Below, in pieces: positions 60,249-64,000 of a stretch of 64,000 nucleotides of DNA. Positions within the stretch are counted from its first letter, which is position 1. Each line of letters opens with the position of its first letter. This stretch comes from Irpex lacteus. Its lineage: Eukaryota > Basidiomycota > Agaricomycetes > Polyporales > Irpicaceae. The translations under genes were made by a program, and so were the position numbers. The DNA lies in the NCBI GenBank assembly GCA_001986395.2, contig MQVO02000001.1, positions 124,001 to 188,000 of the forward strand, given 5' to 3'. The notes under the pieces are model-generated. The model was not told the DNA's origin, searched no databases, and saw nothing but the letters and a program-made list of their open reading frames with translations.

Positions 60249-62144
60249 ATGTCTGAAGCTCCTACGTACGACCTCCCGCCGCACGAGCGCGACGTTCCCT
60301 ACACCGCCTACCTCGTCCAGAACAAGCTCTCGCATCGTCGTCTCCTCCCCAAAGAATCCACCCACACCTTTGTCTACAGCACCCCGTACCTCTGCGCTTC
60401 TCTCACCGCTCTCGAGTCGCATGCCCTCGATAAAGGCAATGGATGGCTGTTTGGCTATGGCGGGATCTCGTTCCGTGTCACCGGTCTTCGTGAGTCTGGG
60501 TACTTGCAACCTGCGGCGTTCAAGGGACAGACGATCAAACAGAAGGTCGAGATACTGTTGAAGAGGAGGGGGTACGATGTGGAGGAGCTGCTGGATGTGT
60601 GGATCTTGACGATGCCGACGTACCTTGGATATGAGGGAATGAACCCGTTGACTGTATTCTTTGCGTACAAGAAGGACGGCAGTCCGTGGCTGGTGTTGCT
60701 TGAGGTACGAAGCACCATTGTAAACGTCATGCATGATTCATTGACCACGCATACAACAGATCCACAACACATTCTACGAACGTCACGTCCACATCCTCGA
60801 AGTAAACGAGTCCAGCGCATTAGACAAGAAGTCGTCCAAGGAGTGAGTCCGCTTTACTCTGTTTGACATCTCAAGACTTACAATGTACACAGCTACGACT
60901 ACCACTGGCTCTTCCCTCGCGAGTTCCACGTCTCCCCCTTCAACGACCGCTCCGGTTTCTACGGCATCTCCGTCGTCCTCCCCTTCGCCACCGCACCCTC
61001 CCGCTTCTCAGGTGTCCCCCCACCGCCACCACGCGCACGCGTCCGTGTCGACCTCTTCACCGAATCCGCCTCAGACTCGTCCGTCCCAGGCCCTCTCAAA
61101 CTCATCGCCACGATCGACCCACAGACATCCGTACCCTTCACCGCCGGGAACTTGCGAGCGAGTCTCGCTAGGCAACCAGTGGTGCTGCTGAGAGCATGGA
61201 GCAGGATATTGTACAACGCCTGGATACTGCACTACGTCAAGAACCTCGACGTCTTCCTCCGTCCCGACCCACGCCCCGCCATCCCCGCCTGGTCACCCTC
61301 CGAAGCCCTCGCCTCCGCCCAATCCGCCGAAGACTCAAACGGCGACGCAGACTCCGTCACACACCCCCAAGTCCGCGTACTAGAGAAAGACAACGGCGCG
61401 TACACACTCTCGCTCGACCTCTCCAACTCGGGCAAACAGCACGTCGCAGGCGGGGTAGGCTGGCAACCCGAGTCGTCCGCCGAGGCCTTTGCGCGTGCGC
61501 GCGTGGCGGACTTCCTCGTGAGACGTGTGCAGGAGCTGGGCGTGGAGGTGGTCTTTGTGCCTGCGAACCCTGCGATTCCGAGGAGGCATTTCAAGCCTAC
61601 GAGGTTCATACAGGATGAGAAGCTCGACGCGGATAAGAAGGGAGGGAAGTTGGTGGTGTCGCATATGAGCGCGACGGTGTGGACGAGTTTGTGGGCGAGT
61701 CCGAGTGCGGAGCATGCGTTGAAGGTGGGGGAGAAGGAGGGGCAGTTTGTGGTGAATGATAGGGAGCTGTTCTTGCAGGTGTTCTCCGCTGCCTCGTCGG
61801 GCTCTTCCAAGGAACTCACCTATGCCCAACGACTCCGAACCTCACAAATCCCTCCGACGAGCCCACTCATCGCTCTCCCCATCCCTCCCTCTCACCCCAT
61901 CGACACCTCCGTCTCAACATGGACCTACATTCTCACGCTCTACACGCTCTGGACGAGCTTCTTCTTTGACTACCTTACGGAATTGGCGTATGGGGTGTTT
62001 GGAGCGAGGTTCGTGAAGGGGCAGGAGCCGTGGGGGTGGAGGGTGTGGGAGAGAGTGGGCGAGAAGGGGTGTAGGATGGGGGAGTATTTGGAGGGGAATG
62101 TGCATGAGGAGGGGTATATTGTGGGGAGTGTTTTGAAGCGGTGA
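60249..62144 (+). CDS. DUF1365 family protein
   Basis: Family of bacterial and fungal proteins of unknown activity; in bacteria it is often linked to cyclopropane-fatty-acid or photolyase loci. Three exons. The N-terminal VQNKLSHRRLLPKESTHTFVYSTPYL, then GNGWLFGYGG, RGYDVEELLDVWILTMPTYLGY and NPLTVFFAYKKDGSPWLVLLEI; exon 3 begins SYDYHWLFPREFHVSPFN with SGFYGI. A long C-terminal extension with hydrophobic WTYILTLYTLWTSFFFDYLTE follows, probably a membrane-associated segment. The H-R-R and F-H-V-S-P-F motifs are the family landmarks. The C-terminal 250 residues are less conserved in my reading. Confidence 0.85.
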
Positions 62145-63211
62145 GGGGTGGTGGTGGGGCTCTTCGCCTATCTCTCGTCCTCTGCTCCCTCTCCTCGTAC
62201 AACCTTCTGTCTCCTCCTCACTTCCTATCTCATACCCCCTCTTCCTCGTCCTGGAATCTGCCCATCGTGTTGTATAGACCTCTCCTGTATCATCTCTCGT
62301 ACCTTCCGTTGTATATGCTCCATAGACCCCTTTCTTCCCCGTTTCTTGACACCTGTATCTACGTCTCGGATCGAACTCTTCCTCGAATACACGTACCCTC
62401 TGTGCACAACAGTACACACCAAACAGACGGCTCGTTTACAAAAGCAATATATCCCACGCATACGTACCAGTGTATGTCATTCATCTCTCGCTTATGCGCC
62501 GTGAGAAATGGTGTCGATGAGAAGTTTATTTGTAGCCTAACGAAATGCTTCGAATGCTTCGTACTGTATAAGTTTAAACCTAGCGTACACTGCTTAAAGT
62601 CAGACGGCCATGTCGGGAGTGTGAGTAGGTAGGATGGGTTGAGCTCACCTCAGTGTTGACGAACAGATATAAACAAGCAGATATGAACGGACAGATCTGC
62701 CAACTCGCCGCTGATTCACCCACTCAGCCTAGGCCACCTCAATGCTCACTCGCTTGTCCAGTAGGCTCTTGCCGCTGCAGGCCATCTCCAGTGACTTGCT
62801 CGTTATTCGGGTCGGTGGAATACTGGCGAACAGGGCCCCGGATTGGCCAACAGATTTGAACGAACAGATATTGACATCGCCGACTCGTCACCAACTGCGC
62901 ATCCCAGGCCACCTTAAGCTTATGATTGATGTTCCTTTGCACTCTTAACAGGATAGTGTCTTGCCGCTGCTGGCCATCGTCTAGTACTTTGCTCGATATT
63001 CGGGATGGTGGTCATGGTAAGATCGAAACCGGGGAAGCCGAGACGCCAAGGGGTAACCTGGCCATGGCATGAGCTAACCTGAATGATGATCGAACTTCCG
63101 GCATTGGCTGACTCTGTACAGCGACCGCCCTGCCCCCGTGAGTGCACTCTTTAGGTCAGATATTACACTCTACTAACTAGCATACTCTTCAGCTAGGTAC
63201 ATGCAACCGCG
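62145..63211. other. Spacer with two imperfect direct repeats
   Basis: No gene. An approximately 160 bp unit occurs at 62664-62821 and again at 62849-63011. Matching runs include AACAGAT.T.AACGxACAGAT, CAGGCCAC, TCTTGCCGCTGC.GGCCATC, GxACTTGCTCG.TATTCGGG.xGGTGG. Upstream of the ABC transporter gene. Confidence 0.7.
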
Positions 63212-64000
63212 ATGGCTTCAGTGGAAGCAAACGAGAAGCCAGCGGTCGTCGATCCGAGTCCAGGGGACCAAGACCAGCGTGTCTCGGTAGACTCGACGAT
63301 TTTGCCAGAGCAAGTCGACAAGGCAGAGCGTGAGACCAGGGTCGTCCCAGACATCCTGGACGACGGCAATGACGACGAACAACGCATCCTCTCACTTCCG
63401 CCCCCACCTTCATACGACGTACTCATCGACTCGCTCTCCATAGGCATCCCTCCACGCAAGCTATACATACCCACTCCAATACCCATACCCATACCGCAAG
63501 TTATCACCAACTGGATATCCCCCCGTCCGAAAGATGGACCAGAAAGCGAAGGAGGAGACGAGAGGATAATTCGGAATGTCTCTGCGCATGTCAAGGCGGG
63601 GGAGATGATGGCTATTATAGGAGGCTCTGGGTCAGGGAAGACGACGATGTTGCATGCTGTTGCGAATCGACTTGGAGGGTTGCCGATAGTTGAAGGTGGC
63701 GTGAGGTTTGTGCCTTCGGGTGGAGAGGAGGGAGGGAAGAGACAGGAGTTGGTGAAGAAGGGGATGATTACGGACGTTGTTGGGTTTGTGAGGCAGAATG
63801 ATTATCTGTTGCCACATCTGACTGGTGAGTACTACGGATTTGTTTCCCTCTAAGTGTATTCTGACATGAATTGCAGTTCGAGAAACGCTTACTGCAGCAG
63901 CTCGCCTTCGTCTTCCCGTGTCAGCACACGCCTACATCGATGAGATAGTCACAGATACCATCCGCGAATTGGGGCTGTCAACATGTGCTGATACTACCGT
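63212..64000 (+). CDS. ABCG-type ABC transporter (5' part)
   Basis: Start of an ABC transporter of the White/ABCG half-size class; cut by the right edge. N-terminus MASVEANEKPAVVDP.., then VLIDSLSIGIPPRKLYIP, the NBD start RIIRNVSAHVKAGEMMAIIGGSGSGKTTMLHAVANRLGG with Walker A GGSGSGKTT, the Q-loop region VGFVRQNDYLLPHLT, a spliced exon VRETLTAAARLRLPVSA, and a D-loop-proximal segment ending ..TIRELGLSTCADTTV. The signature motif, Walker B and membrane domain lie beyond the window. The substrate cannot be inferred. Confidence 0.85.

Noticed and set aside
1..64000. CRISPR arrays, bacterial operons or rRNA genes
   Set aside because: None seen; the DNA is eukaryotic, with introns in nearly every gene.

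Overview
The window is nuclear DNA from a filamentous basidiomycete, most likely an Agaricomycete. Protein-coding genes are cut by many 45-70 bp GT..AG introns. The gene complement is fungal: VDAC porin, COX20, a Ych1/Ibp1-type phosphatase, KIN17, NADP-GDH and EBP2. Expanded families typical of mushrooms (S10 carboxypeptidases, a DUF6589-type protein, a RecQ-like helicase, a P450) are also present. I cannot name a genus.

Layout. 1-3.9 kb has no gene I can support. 3.9-13.6 kb is a conserved block: Zn(II)2Cys6 factor (+), TANGO2/NRDE homologue (-), intron-containing tRNA-Ala(UGC) (-), COX20 (+), rhodanese/Cdc25-like phosphatase (-) and VDAC (+). 13.6-42.3 kb is an accessory island. It holds five paralogous secreted serine carboxypeptidases (S10): copies 1 and 2 on +, copies 3, 4 and 5 on -. 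Two things split the cluster. One is a 9.2 kb mobile element between copies 1 and 2. The other is a 6 kb stretch with a decayed ORF and an intact cytochrome P450 between copies 4 and 5. 42.4-53.1 kb is housekeeping again: KIN17 (-), NADP-glutamate dehydrogenase (-), EBP2 (-), an F-box protein (+) and a CRAL-TRIO/RhoGAP protein (+). 53.1-58.7 kb carries three tandem paralogues of a small protein I cannot assign. 60.2-64 kb has a DUF1365 protein (+) and the 5' part of an ABCG transporter (+) that runs off the window.

The most notable structure is the element at 16980-26173. Its ends are inverted repeats: about 34 bp outermost, plus a subterminal inverted segment that is about 88% identical over 68 bp. 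Inside are a RecQ-type helicase (-) and a DUF6589-type protein (+), transcribed divergently from a 193 bp gap. The left terminus is itself split by a 1.6 kb insertion. The DUF6589-type reading frame carries an apparent one-base frameshift, so this copy may be non-autonomous. The element sits in a spacer that was duplicated together with the carboxypeptidase gene: part of the VDAC 3' flank recurs after copy 1. The window therefore contains a paralogous 'empty site'.

The carboxypeptidases fall into two sub-groups (1-3 and 4-5). All keep the Ser-Asp-His triad, but copy 4 has lost both cysteines matching one CPY disulfide, and copy 3 has a changed oxyanion-hole motif.
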